Shown: piece after piece, positions 36,950 to 50,564 of the stretch
Layout of the letters: every line of letters starts with the position of its first letter
Position numbering within the stretch: the first letter of the stretch is position 1
NCBI GenBank assembly: GCA_030765065.1
Contig: CM060978.1
Coordinates: 112,201,692-112,265,691 of the forward strand
Origin: Deroplatys truncata
Taxonomy: Eukaryota > Arthropoda > Insecta > Mantodea > Mantidae
DNA length: 64,000 nt
Direction: 5' to 3'
Translations under genes and position numbers: made by a program
Notes under the pieces: generated by a model
The model's database searches: none
What the model was told of the DNA's origin: nothing
The model's input: only the letters and a program-made list of their open reading frames with translations

Positions 36950-37620
36950 TCACTTTCTTATTCCTTCTGCGAGTACTGCAGCTTCATCGCCACCATTTTT
37001 ATTTTCAAAATCGTCCCATCACGTCCAGATCATCGAATCATGAACATCAACCAAGTACTTGGCCAGAACGAAACAATTTTGTATTAGTGTTGGTATGTGC
37101 ACTAAATTGTCTTTCCGTAATGAAGAATTGGAAACCTTTTATACGTATTCATCTCCGTGATGATTTGATTTTGGAATCTTCACGTGTGTGCAGTTGAGAA
37201 CACCAACTGCAGACGGAAAATTGTACCTTTTCTGCCACTGAAGTTTAAGCATCGTGCATACTCTGTTGATCTGAAGAAAACATCAAAGTTTTTCAAAAAT
37301 GTTGTTTGCTACATACGCAACAGTTCTTGACACTGTACTTTGATGTATACCCATGTCTCCTCCAACACCAACCTAAATAGTGGGCTCTCTTTATGTACCT
37401 CAGAAGTGTCATCTTCTGCTGACTGCTCCAAGCTCCACCACATGATTCATCATTTTCTCCTGCGAAATCACGTAACCACGTAAGACGTTTTCACTGCTAA
37501 ATCCATATAGCTTTTTGAAAACCCATTGACTACTCCTAGGTTTGTACACCTTCTTTCCCAGATGTTCATAAACACAGCCATTTAAGCTTATTAAACACCT
37601 TTTGCTAGGCTAACAAAGGC
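36950..37620 (-). pseudogene. PIF/Harbinger transposase, decayed
   Basis: The minus strand shows GIHQSTVSRTVAYVANNIFE (helix-turn-helix-like block), then QINRVCTMLKLQWQKRYNFP, SAVGVLNCTHVKIPKSNHHG and DEYV, then LVDVHDSMIW. These match the Harbinger order IHQSTVSR, FP..VG.IDCTHV.I, and SVHDSRI. The catalytic DCTHV is NCTHV, so the first Asp is lost. Stops interrupt the frame in several places. The DDE nuclease would act in cut-and-paste transposition with the Myb-like partner. This copy is dead. Confidence 0.75.
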
Positions 37621-37989
37621 ACAACTGAGGCAGGATTCAATTTTTCATAGGATTTGATATGAAGCATAAGTAATTCCTTGATGTTATGCATGGCAGTCGT
37701 AGTAATTACTCTCTCTCATAGCGTTTACCTAACCTGGAACATATGATGTAGCTTTTGCTAAAATAAAAGTAATTGCTGCTTCTTATTATGCATACCACCT
37801 TTTGTCTGCAAGTCAATGATGCTCATTTTGAACGTAAATGATAAGCTTGCAGAACCATGTGAACATAAACCAATATTCATAACGTATCATTTGGCACGTA
37901 ACTTTTGAGAGACACAGTAGTTCTCCAAGAGAAAACTTCTCACCTGACAAAACATCTGCAATTAAAGACAATGTAGCAAACTATTTTTG

Positions 37990-39885
<1,896 letters not shown>

Positions 39886-39890
39886 ACGAA

Positions 39891-42800
39891 CTGCACACTA
39901 CAATTCTTTGTGCTGTGTAAAAGACATGTAATTTGCACCTGCTATTCAGAAGATATTAAAACACACAATGACCCATCTGCTAAGGAATGTGGCTATCTGC
40001 TACTTGTGAAGTATTATTACAACTGGTGACCAGGTAACTTCAGTAATTCTAAATTTGATACTGTTAAGAACCAAGCAAAGTAACTTACTAAGAAATGAAA
40101 TGTAAAGATTGGAAGTGTATCTTTGTTCTTGAAAACAGAAAAAGACAAAATGTACCTAAGATGTATTTAAAAATGCATAAATATACAATAAAAACCCCTG
40201 AAGTATTTAAAAACACTAAAAAATGCCCCCACAAAATTAGTAAAAAAATGCACAGAAAAAAGTCCTAACAAATATGATAAGTTTAACTCCTTTTACTCTG
40301 AACAGATTTATATACAACTCGTTAATGAATTAGGCTTCCAAGAAAAAGATGCAAAGCCATCGAAATCCTAGCCCTAGTGATAACTTTGGATAAAGCAAGA
40401 AGAAATTTGGGAACCAAGATTTAAAGAATACTGGAGATTTTAAATATAAACATGTACAAAGTTTGTGGTTATAGCCCTCTTCTAGAACAAAAACAAAAAG
40501 ATTATGGAAAAATCCATTTATTAAAATTTGCTGATAAGCACTTAATTGTAACTAAACTGCTGATGAGGATAAATGACCTAAAAAAATGTTCAAGTACTAT
40601 TAACTTAGTAAGTGAATAGTCTGACTCATTCCTAATTCAAGCACTTAAAGAGTTTGTAAGATTTGTATAACAACTTCAAACCTATCTCTGATGGCAGAGA
40701 TTTTAAATTAATCCACAAACCTCCAGAAGGAACACAGTTGTCAAGTAGGAAATGTGTCCAATGACCCTCAAAACATGTACTGAGTTAATAAGTGTAACAA
40801 GATAGTGAGTATTAAAGTTTGACCCAAGAGCTTTATTAATTTTGAATGAACTTTATATTAGCATGAAGCATTGCAGATTTTAACACACATTGAGTTCTCA
40901 AAATCAACTGGGCTGGTGTTAGGTTTTGCAAGCCTCAAAATAGTACCTAGAAGAGATATTCTCTTAAAGAAATCATGCCATGGAATTCAAGACTTGAGTC
41001 TAATGCAAGAGGAACCATCTAAAGTCAACTGTTCCATACATGAAAGAATGAGGTGAGAAAAGTCTGAGAGTAACTTTTTCAAATAATGCAATTGCAGCTC
41101 CTAAATCAGGATTTTGAGCTGAGAATTATGACAGCATAGTGTCTTCCAGATATATGAAAACATAACCTACAAATCAACCATCCATTGTTCAGTTCAGAAT
41201 TTAATTGTTCCCCCATATTTTTAAGTAATCGAAAATAACTTTATCAAAACTATTGATGCAGTTAAAGCAATGATCTGTTTTGCATTTATACATGAAATAC
41301 AGTGAAATGTTTACTAAGAAAATATGTGATTGGACTTAATTCCTTTCAACAAATAACTAACTAAACATGGTGACAAGTAAAATATTGAATATGCCAGTCA
41401 TCACATTCCTTCAAATAATAATGTAATTCACTGCAGTTAGTTCATAACAGGAACACTGGTTTTTGCTTTAATCTATTCCACAATGAAACACACAATTACA
41501 GGGTTCAGTTCTCTTCCACATGGAATAGTGTAGCTGTCATATATGAAACACTGAAGCGCACTGAATGGCAATTCAAAACTAGTACATTCTTGCTCACTAG
41601 AACACCTATGAAAACATCTATTTGAGTTAAATGTGGATTTAGTTCAACAATGAATGATTCAAATGTAATATATATGATATACACACTTCAAACAGATACT
41701 TGGATTCCTTTACAGCTGCTTCTGTAATGGAAAAATGTACAAAAAAGCAGACAACTGACAATATAGTAATCATTTATTCCATTTTCTTCGGCTGTAAACA
41801 TAAAAAATATCTTACAAAAAAGTATTTTTATATGTGAATGGTCGCTTTAAATTAATCATATATATAGCTAGACAACCTGAACATAAATAGTGCACTAGAC
41901 AAGTTAGCAACAAACCCACAAACATATGTCACTAGCCTGAGAAGTGCTTGGACAAAAGGAATGCATAAGAAGAAATTGACAGATGCTTAAAACTGCATCA
42001 CAGACATGTTAAAACTTTCTTGTACTAATTAGAAAAAACTACATTTAAAAAGAAAAACTACGAAGCAATGACTTATAACTTCTAATGCACTTTCTCAGAA
42101 AGTACAATTTTGATTCTACTCCATGCCTTAGTGTGAAACATTAAGTCTTCTATGAAACCATTTTTGGACCTGTGAGCAGCCCATTATAATGCTATAATTA
42201 TGATGGAATCACACATAGTGAAGCAAAACTTGATGCACTTATGTGGAGTCAACTTAAACACTCTTTAAATGCTTCACTCTCCTACTTGACTCAACAGGTA
42301 ACTGATGTGAGAGCAACCCACGATACATGTCCTGCATAAAAAAAATAGGTAGGTAAAGTATTTAAGTGTTCAAGTTGACGCCACATAAGCGCAGTCTATT
42401 ATAAAATTAACACAACAACAGCTGTTATTACAAGAGTCATTCACACACATTTTTAAACTCGCGGATCATAAGCCTAAAGCTGTTTTAATTCTATTGCTTG
42501 TTAAAATGGACTAAGCACAGGTGTAGTAAACACAGTGTATAAACTCAATACAATTTATACATGCAGAGCAATGATTTCATAAAGGTCTTCATAAAATACA
42601 ACAAAATTATGCAATACTTTCTTTTATAAAGAGGAAATTAAATTGATGAATGCAAGCTAAATAATATTTTGTGCATTTCTGAAATGTCACCAACTTAAAA
42701 CTTATATAAACAAATAATTCTGATACATATAATCACTAGCAAATGTTTTTCCAATATGATATCATTTTTAAAAAAATAAACACTACCATCTCAAAATTAG

Positions 42801-45672
42801 CTGCAAGCATACAAAAATACAAGATACTAAAAAAAATACAGGCATTTATCATAATAGGAATCATTCTTTCCTTCTTGATCTTTCTCTTGTAAACACATCT
42901 CATACTTAATATCATACTAAGTAAGAAATTACACAGATTTTGTTTAAAGATAATCTTGTGCACAACTTTTGGAAAGAGATAACCAGACACAGTGATAATG
43001 GTGCACAAAGTACCCTTCAGCCGAGTACAATACCCACATAGTACAACAATGCCTATCTAAGGCACTTGTGCTAAGAATCCATACTGGAGATGTGTAATTC
43101 AACAACATGAAATATAAAAATGCTTTACACATTATGATTTTTTTTCCCAAAGATCTTGAAAACATTTGTAGGTGCTAAGGTTATGCAGTGTATATGCACT
43201 TAGTATAATATGTGAAATGCAACCAAGACTGTAGACCTGTATTTAGCTAACAGCACATGTTAACTAATATAATGCTATAGATCATGGAAATGTTTGATCT
43301 GCAAATGGAATTATGTTTTCAGACATATTGTACATAAACAAATACCTTATGGGAAATGCCATACTGTAGCTAGAGTTAATTTCAACCAAATTATCAACAA
43401 CCTGGCAATCAACGAGATTCAAGTAGGAGATGGTTTGCTAGCTGCTATCTCTTTTCTTTTCCTTTATTATATTTATATATATGTATATACATAAATCACA
43501 CAAAGCAGCATGCAGCAAGCAAGCTTCTGATAAACTCATTGTCACATCATATAAATACTGCTTAATGGATCATCAGGCATGCTGGCTAGCAAACAAAAAC
43601 GTCTTCTCTTACATTTATCTATACAAATCTTATATACAGCATTTTTTCCTTCCCAGTTTAAACAAAAGGTTTGGACGACAACAGTCATAAAATCACAATC
43701 ATGAAAATGATGCATATTTCAATTTCATGTGACAACATTTCAAGGGGATTAAGAAGTTTGTTTCATCTAAGACAATGTTAACAAGCAATTACAGTCACGG
43801 CTTAAAACAATACTTCAAAGCAGCCAACAATAGTAGAACACGAAAATAATTGGCCACATTCTTTTTTTTTTTAAATAGGAAACATTAGCATGATATATAG
43901 CATTCATGTGTGTATTTTCTTTAAAACACTTTCTCTGCACATTCACACAACATTCATTTTTCCCTCATATTCAGGTTATATTTTACTGTACAGTAACAAG
44001 AAAAAATTATATTCTGTAATAGAGCAAGGGGCAGTGCAGGATGTGAGGCTTACAAAATTTCATTTATTATATATTTTCTCTAACATTTTAACTACAAACT
44101 CTAATACTAATAGCTACCTTCCTACTGTGCTCTTAAAGTGTGGAGTGTGAGAGACAAATATTTTACAATTAAAAGCTTTTCATTTAATTCTTTCTTTTTT
44201 TAAACATCACCCATAGTGTAGACAGAAAAGTTGTAAATAAATTTTTGGAATATGTACTGATCACAAAGCCACTCACCGTATTACCAGTTAATAGAAGCAC
44301 CACCATTTTGTTCCACAGTTGCGCATGTTAAGTCGCAACAGGAGAAAGGAAAAATGAAAAACAGATCACATTAACATTTATTTACACGCAGTCCATCTAC
44401 TTAGAGACCTAAACCCTTCTATTCCATTGGTCCTGCATTAAGTGCCCTTTTCCCTGTAACCTGCTAAATGTTAAATTGGTAATGTCATTTAGTGTAACAC
44501 AAGTATAAACTTTACGTGGCAAGGAACAATGCAAACTTCATCTATGTTTGAAGAAAAAGAGGGGGGGGGGACTGTTTATGAAGCCATTCCTGGTATTTCT
44601 GCCAAACTTAGGGTAAGCAATCTGCTGCTTCTGTGGAGAAGTTCAAAATGAGGTAGGTGAGCACTGCTGTGCTAAATAGAAAAAGTTTTATATGACTTCA
44701 GTAACAATGTGTTTTACAATTGTTTTGTTTTCTTTCTTTCTTGCGACATAAAGATCAAATTCTTTTCTATTTCTTTCCTTTTACTTCTTGAATGAGATCA
44801 CTGAATCTCTGGGTGTGCCCCAAACATCTCTTTCATGAACTGCTGAATGCGAGTGAAAATATCACACATGCTTACAGTTAAGGCAACCAACACACAGTTC
44901 AACAGAGCTATTAAATAGGTTAGCATACCATCGAGATTCTCAGCAACTTAAGACTTATGGTCACAGCTAAAGACCTTTCATCCTTGGAAGGAGCAGAATG
45001 CTTCCAAAATTTGCCTCAACATTTACGGCAATCTGATTCATGCTTCAAGGTCTGCATGCAAACCAGTCATATTTTAAGTACCTGTGACAAAATTACAGGT
45101 CAACAAAATGAACTAAAAAAAATTACAAAATGTCATCTGAATATTTTCTAACAATAGGCTTCAAAACATTTATAATAATTTAAATCAATAAAACTAGATT
45201 CAACAGTGGAGTTATAGGTTTCGATGAACTTTGTGGCCCATCTGAGCATGAAGTATTTGCAGACCACCCGATTGTTTGTATTATTTTCTTCACATAAGTC
45301 TTTTTATACAGAGAGCCATGCAACAAATTAACAAGGCAGTCTATATAAGCCTGAATAGATCAAGAGCAATGAGATTCAAAAGTTAAAATTCTTTCCCTCA
45401 GAACCTTCAAACAGAAATTTATTACTCAGTGTGGGTTTGAAGATTATGATGGACCTACATGTTACAGTTTGTGTCCGCAACAAGGACTCAGTCGGTTTAC
45501 TTCTAAAATGAAATGCTTAATTTCTCCTGCACTTCAGCTTATGTTGTAACACGCTTTGACTGCATAGTAATTGTGGAATATAGCACATAAGCTGGAAGCA
45601 AAGATAATTATTTATCCATTATTTAAAGATCATTGGCATGAAGTTACCATATAGTTAAGCAAAACTATTTGT
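39891..45672 (-). other. Neuroglian 3' flank: possible long 3' UTR, no transposon recognised
   Basis: This stretch lies just downstream of neuroglian exon B. It contains none of the repeat families that crowd the rest of the window and no convincing exon. Long neuronal 3' UTRs are common in ELAV-regulated genes, so part of it may be transcribed, but I cannot place the transcript end. A run of ten G occurs near 44563-44572. A 49-codon minus-strand open frame at 44798-44947 is described among the findings. Confidence 0.3.
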
Positions 45673-45678
45673 TTTATT
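45673..45678 (-). promoter_or_regulatory. Nearest candidate AATAAA poly(A) signal after neuroglian exon B
   Basis: TTTATT on the plus strand reads AATAAA on the minus strand, about 106 nt after the exon B stop codon. Several further AATAAA hexamers follow at lower coordinates, so a much longer 3' UTR is equally possible. Confidence 0.3.
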
Positions 45679-45783
45679 GCATGACGCTCTTGTATATGTG
45701 CAACATCTTTTAAGGAAGTATTTCTGAACGAAGCAACTTCCGTTCATCAACTGCACTTAGTTGACTCGGAGACAAGACTGTTA

Positions 45784-45887
45784 CTACACATATGTGGCAA
45801 TAGCTGATGGAGACTGCTGCTCTTCTGGCCTTCGCTTGTTTCCAGGACCATATTGTCCAATGAATGAACCATCTTCTGTAAATTTTC
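45784..45887 (-). CDS. Nrg: Neuroglian alternative last coding exon B (Nrg180-like, neuronal tail)
   Basis: A TTTACTTTTGCAG acceptor leads into an exon that completes the phase-1 codon as GGA, reads KFTEDGSFIGQYGPGNKRR, and ends AIATYV with TAG at 45784-45786. GKFTEDGSFIGQY and a terminal ATYV are features I recall of Drosophila Nrg180, the neuron-specific form. In the fly the segment between them is a long Ala/Gly-rich insert in another exon arrangement; here it is compact. FIGQY binds ankyrin, and TYV-COOH fits a class I PDZ ligand. The exon shares its acceptor phase with exon A, so the two are interchangeable after the shared exon at 54.6 kb. In Drosophila the neuronal choice depends on the RNA-binding protein ELAV; that the same holds here is inference. 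Confidence 0.9.
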
Positions 45888-45988
45888 CTGCAAAAGTAAA
45901 GAAAAAATCATCGGAAAACGAGTTATTGACTTTCATTCATTAAAGCTGTTTGCTTAGAATCCGCTGCCAAAAGTCAGGCACATACCTA

Positions 45989-46086
45989 TTACACAAGAGT
46001 GGCAAAACCTCCTGATCCCGTCTCCCCTTGTTTCCTCTGTTGCCGGCCATATTGGCCTATAAATGATCCATCTTCATTCATTCCCT
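45989..46086 (-). CDS. Nrg: Neuroglian alternative last coding exon A (Nrg167-like, non-neuronal tail)
   Basis: After a TATACAG acceptor this exon completes the phase-1 codon as GAG and reads GMNEDGSFIGQYG, then a basic Q/R/K stretch, and ends GGFATLV followed by TAA at 45989-45991. GMNEDGSFIGQYGR is, from memory, the hallmark of the Drosophila Nrg167 (epidermal) tail, where only a few residues follow the GQYGR. Here about 18 residues follow. FIGQY is the L1-family ankyrin-binding motif, regulated by tyrosine phosphorylation. The C-terminus ATLV fits a class I PDZ ligand (T at -2, V at 0). A consensus donor TAG|GTATGT starts 3 nt after the stop codon (exon edge at 45986), so the exon could also be spliced onward with exon B as UTR. 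It lies only about 100 nt from exon B. Confidence 0.9.
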
Positions 46087-46160
46087 CTGTATACATGGAA
46101 ATAAAACATAAACAAAATAAAAGTGACAAAAAGTAAAAAATAAGCAAACAAAAATGTGTT
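46087..46160 (-). promoter_or_regulatory. U-rich tract before neuroglian exon A (candidate ELAV/Hu binding region)
   Basis: Read on the minus strand, about 70 nt before exon A consist of repeated runs of four to six U separated by one to three other bases, ending in the acceptor. ELAV-family proteins bind such U-rich or AU-rich runs, and fly ELAV regulates the nrg terminal-exon choice. The tract could instead be only an extended polypyrimidine tract. The 98-nt spacer between exons A and B has a shorter U-rich stretch just before exon B. Confidence 0.35.
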
Positions 46161-46689
46161 CAGTGGTAACATTACACTCAACTCTGCATTCACAACTTTT
46201 TGACAACATAACAGGGATCAACAAAACATGCTAGTGAGGACATCAATGTAATAAAATATAAAAACATGCAAAAAGATAAATAATTTTTGTAGTGAGCGTT
46301 CTTACCTGTTGCACGATCCAATGACTAAAAACCTAATTAAGCTCTTCTTTTGGTAATAATTCTAGAATACTTTACTTTTTGAAGAGCTGACAGCAGTGAT
46401 AAGATAAAGTATACTGTGCAGAATTTCTTGAACTATCATGCATTTAGGTTTGTGACTGTGTTGAGAGAAGGACCACTCATAAAGGAGGGAGAAAGAGACA
46501 CACATTGAGAACCCTGGAGTCTGGAAGACCCCTTTTCCATCCTACTCAAGTCACCACTGCACAAATTATGAGTAAGTTTGTAACCAATAGGGTGCTGCCT
46601 GGGACTTTGTGACAAACGAAAGACCAGGCACTGCAATTGTCAGGGGGCCTGGAATTTATGTAGGTTAGTCCTGGTTGAGAGCTGACTAA

Positions 46690-47450
46690 CAAATCAGTAC
46701 CAGGGGCTCACCTTGGTGAGTACGGGAGTGGCTACCCCGAGGTACCTGAGCCACCCAGTGTCTGGGAGTATAACCAGTCCACCCCGTCTCCTGGGGTCAG
46801 AAATAAGGAGGCCTGGTCCTCCAGGTTGGGAGTTAAGCATGGGGCTCTCAACCCCACTTGTAAACCTATTGTTAAGATGGATGGTTTGTTGTTGGCGACT
46901 TGGAATGTTCAAACTATGTTATGATCTGGAAAAATGAAAGAAGTGGCAAACAACTCTTAAGGTATTGGCTGGACAGTAGTGTTGCAAGAAAAACGTTGGA
47001 GTGGAAAAGGAAGAATAGATAGAGGATTACACATTATTGTATTGTGGATCAACTGAGCCTGGACTACACAAGATAAGATTTATTATCACAAAGGGAATAA
47101 AGAAGAGCCTAATAGAGTTGGACCCAGTTAATGAAGGATTGTGTAAAATAGACTTAAGGTCCAATTTCGAAATGTGACTATACTTTCTGTGTACACATCT
47201 GTGGAGGAGAGGGGAGTTGACAGGGAAGAATTTTCGTGATAGTTTGGAAGGAGAGTGTGGTGAAGGAGTTTCTAGATACGTTTATGTTCTTGGGTGATTT
47301 TGGTGCTGGAGTGGCGGGGAGGCAAGTGTTACTTGAACTAGATGTCGAGGTTGGTGTCTTGCATGGACAGTTTGTGATTAGAATTAATTGGATTATTAAG
47401 GAAGGAAGCTTCTTGTGTGTTATTGTTTTTTATAACTGTGTAGAATTGCA
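46690..47450 (+). mobile_element. LINE fragment: 5' region and endonuclease domain, truncated
   Basis: A GC-richer leader (46690-46880) is followed by LLATWNVQTML (near 46890), LQEKRWSGKGRIDRG (near 46985-47025), ILSVYTSVEERGVDREEF (near 47185-47230) and FLGDFGAGVAGRQ (near 47287-47325). These are the ordered motifs of an apurinic-type LINE endonuclease (N, QE, and GDF blocks). Stops and shifts interrupt it, and the reverse transcriptase is absent. It sits antisense in the long neuroglian intron. Confidence 0.75.
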
Positions 47451-50400
47451 TTGTACGTTTACGTTTGCTTAGTGTTAGTTCTTATTTGCCATATTCTGTG
47501 AGATTTCTATTGCTTAATTTTTGCATTTGTTGATTTACTGTTTCTATTTTTGTAATCCTGGTATTTCTCTCTGTGAATAGTCTGACTGTGTTGGTTTTGT
47601 ACCAGAATGTGATTATCTATATCAGACGTGGAGAAAACGGGACTCGCGAGTCATTTTGACTCATAGGTGCCGTTCTCTCTCTGCAACCGTCCCTTTGTTT
47701 TTCAAATGCTGCTGAGTGATGCAGTGCTGTTGCATATTTGGTGATTCGTGGAAGGAAGTCGTTTTTGCCACCCTTGATCTATACAACCAGAGCTGCTTCT
47801 GTAATCTGAGTTGACTTGTACTTGTTTTGTTTTTATTGTATTGCTGTACTGACTTGAATAAATTTATAGCCAGAGGGTGGTGCTGATGACTGCCGCAGTT
47901 TTGCACCACTCAAACTGCTATTACTACTAGTATCAGGTGTGTTACTGAGATTTATTTCTGTTCTCTTTCTGAGGCAGGTAAATTGAATAGATGACTAACA
48001 TTATATGTGCCTTCATAAAAGGTGTTAGCGACAGGTGCAGTTAGCCCTATGGTATGAAGATGCCAGTATTTGGTTCTATTTTCTTGACATGTCATTCACA
48101 TAAACAACTGCAGAGAAAAGGATAGTTTTTGAGAGCACAGTAAGTAAAGACTCAGTCATCCTCATCTTTGTGTGCTTAGATAATGTGCCTTTGGTGCTCA
48201 AATGCTGTTGAGTAACAGCAAATCTCTATATTTACATAACCAACAGTAACCAACAGACTTAATAATGCTCCATTACAGACTTCTTGTCAAGAGATCCTGG
48301 AGATTTTCTGTCTTTTCAATTACTTTCATTCAATCAACTTGAAAAGAATTGAAGTATAAGCATACTAGATGAACTGCACATTTATTGGATTAAAAGTTGT
48401 TTAGATATGCAGAATACAAGCAATAATTCACATTATTAACATTTACATTAGCACTTGAAAGTGTTCCGAGTTGAGAAGCTGGTATGCTGGGATTTTCTTA
48501 TGCAGATAGTTTGCCCATGGCTACATCAATGATATGGCCAAAGTCTCCTTGGTGAGGGTTTATTTGGTAATTGTAGTATACTCTGTGAATATTAATAAGA
48601 TTCTCAGGCAAGGGAATGAAGGAGGTTAAACTTGAGAGAATATGCCCATCATCCAGGGTATAAAACAACAGAACATCATTGCCAGAGAAGTAGTCTTCAA
48701 TATGAAATGCAAAATGTCAGAAGTTTTATGTCTGTGAAGTGGTTCTTATCGAGAATAAGAAGAAATTCAAGACACAGGCTTTTCTTTTTAAGCATCCCTT
48801 TTACATGTTCAGATCTGCAGATATACTGAAAGAAATGGATGAAATGTTCAAATGTACTGTTTCAAATTTGTCTTGAGCTTAAGGGAAAACTCCAAGAAAA
48901 CATAATCCAGCAAACTCAATCCAATGGATTTGAGCTCAAGCCATCCAAATTGGCCTGAAGTGGGCAAGACAAAGTTGTGAACGCCCATGTATAGTTTAAG
49001 TATTCTTGTTTATTAAATATGATAAGCATATCTCAAAACCATTTCTTACTTACCTGAGATTTTAGAGGGGAGGCAAGAAAAATGTCTAAGAATTTTCTCC
49101 ATGTTGTTATGGTTCAAAGCAAAATTGTAGTCTTTTCAAAACTTGTATTGTAAAATATTTAAGAATTCCAAAGACTACTAAAACCTCTAAACTCTTTCAT
49201 GCTTGGTGGTACAGTACATGATTTGTATCATCTTTTAAATGTGCTACAGATGTAGGCTAGATAATTATTATATGAACGACCTTCCAAAATTGCTAGTAGA
49301 AACTCTTGCACAACATTGCTGTAAGAAGTCCAATGAGCCAAAAACATCACATTTGTCCATCAAATGTCTGCCAAAATATGATGTGCTGCTTCCACCATGA
49401 TTATTGAAGTTTGCAGAGAATGCATTCTGGAACCTTCTTACTAATTGAGGTATGGTAGTTCAGAAAATTATTATATATTTTGGGATACTTGTGCTTAATT
49501 GAAAGCTGAGTAATATTGGCAATCTATATGACCTTTTGCATTGCACTGTAAGCATTTATCTTAAGAAAAAAAAGAGTATTGGCATTCACTATATTTGCTA
49601 GTACATACACAACTTTGCATGAAAGAGTTACAAAGTATGGGCAGCTTGAATTCTGTAATACTGCTTCCTTTCTGCTAGGATTAACACATTTTGTGTGAGT
49701 GATTATAACTGTACCGAGTTGTTCTACTAGTATGTTTACACACATGCATACACCGTAAGTGCAAGTCTAAATTTAATAGGTTGTCTAACTTACATCAAGA
49801 AATTCTGCATAATCTGTTGAAGCATTTTTAAGATTATCACTCTACTGTATGTTCACATTATTTGATTGAAAGTAAAACATTTGGAAAGCTCTACGAATGA
49901 AGCACAAAATTAAGACTGATTCTTATGAAATCACTCTTATTTTTCAACTTAGCTTCCAATAACATTATAGTGTTTGCATTTTCTCCAGTCCACTCAAGGC
50001 AATTTTTCCCTTTCTTTGAAACAGTCCCCCCACTCCACTCAATTCCCCTCTTGCAGTAGTATTGTTGAGTCCTCTTGCAACTCTAATCTCAAGCTGTGAG
50101 GGAAGGAGGGACTCTTGGGGAAACAATAGAAAGAGACAGATATACACAGTGAGAGTGGCGATTACTGTGAATGATCTCGACTGGATTGGCTAGAGTGAAA
50201 CCAAACCACTATAAGACAATTTACCCACAAAATATTCCTTAACTGATGCTTAAGTTCTATAAATGAAAATTGCTTTCCATTAAGAAATTTTGTTAGTCTT
50301 GGGAATAAATGGTATACAGGAATTAAATAAATGTAGCAGAAATCATAGTTTAATCATTGCTTTTTGGCAGAGAAGCTACCAAAACATGAGAGCAAGCAAT

Positions 50401-50477
50401 GTCTTGATGCAAGATGAGTTTGTTTTCTAGCATGTTTTTATATTTAAATGGTCCTAAAGGTTAACACAATATTAGAT

Positions 50478-50564
50478 AATTGAATCTTGAGTTGGTAGAT
50501 ACACTAAAACTTCACTTACATTCAAGTAAGTGAGGTTTTAGTGTATCCGACTCAAGATTCAATT
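50478..50564. repeat. Near-perfect 87-nt hairpin in the neuroglian intron
   Basis: Arms of about 40 nt pair almost perfectly around a loop close to ACATTCAAG. The arm AATTGAATCTTGAGT..TACACTAAAAC is matched by GTTTTAGTGTA..ACTCAAGATTCAATT, with about four differences. The inner TA|CACTAAAAC..GTTTTAGTG|TA looks like a miniature Tc1/pogo-type element, but the pairing continues beyond the TA. Confidence 0.8.

Noticed and set aside
45160-45320. Minus-strand 51-codon frame in the neuroglian flank as an exon
   Set aside because: No acceptor or donor signals, and no recognisable motif. Frames of this length are expected by chance here.
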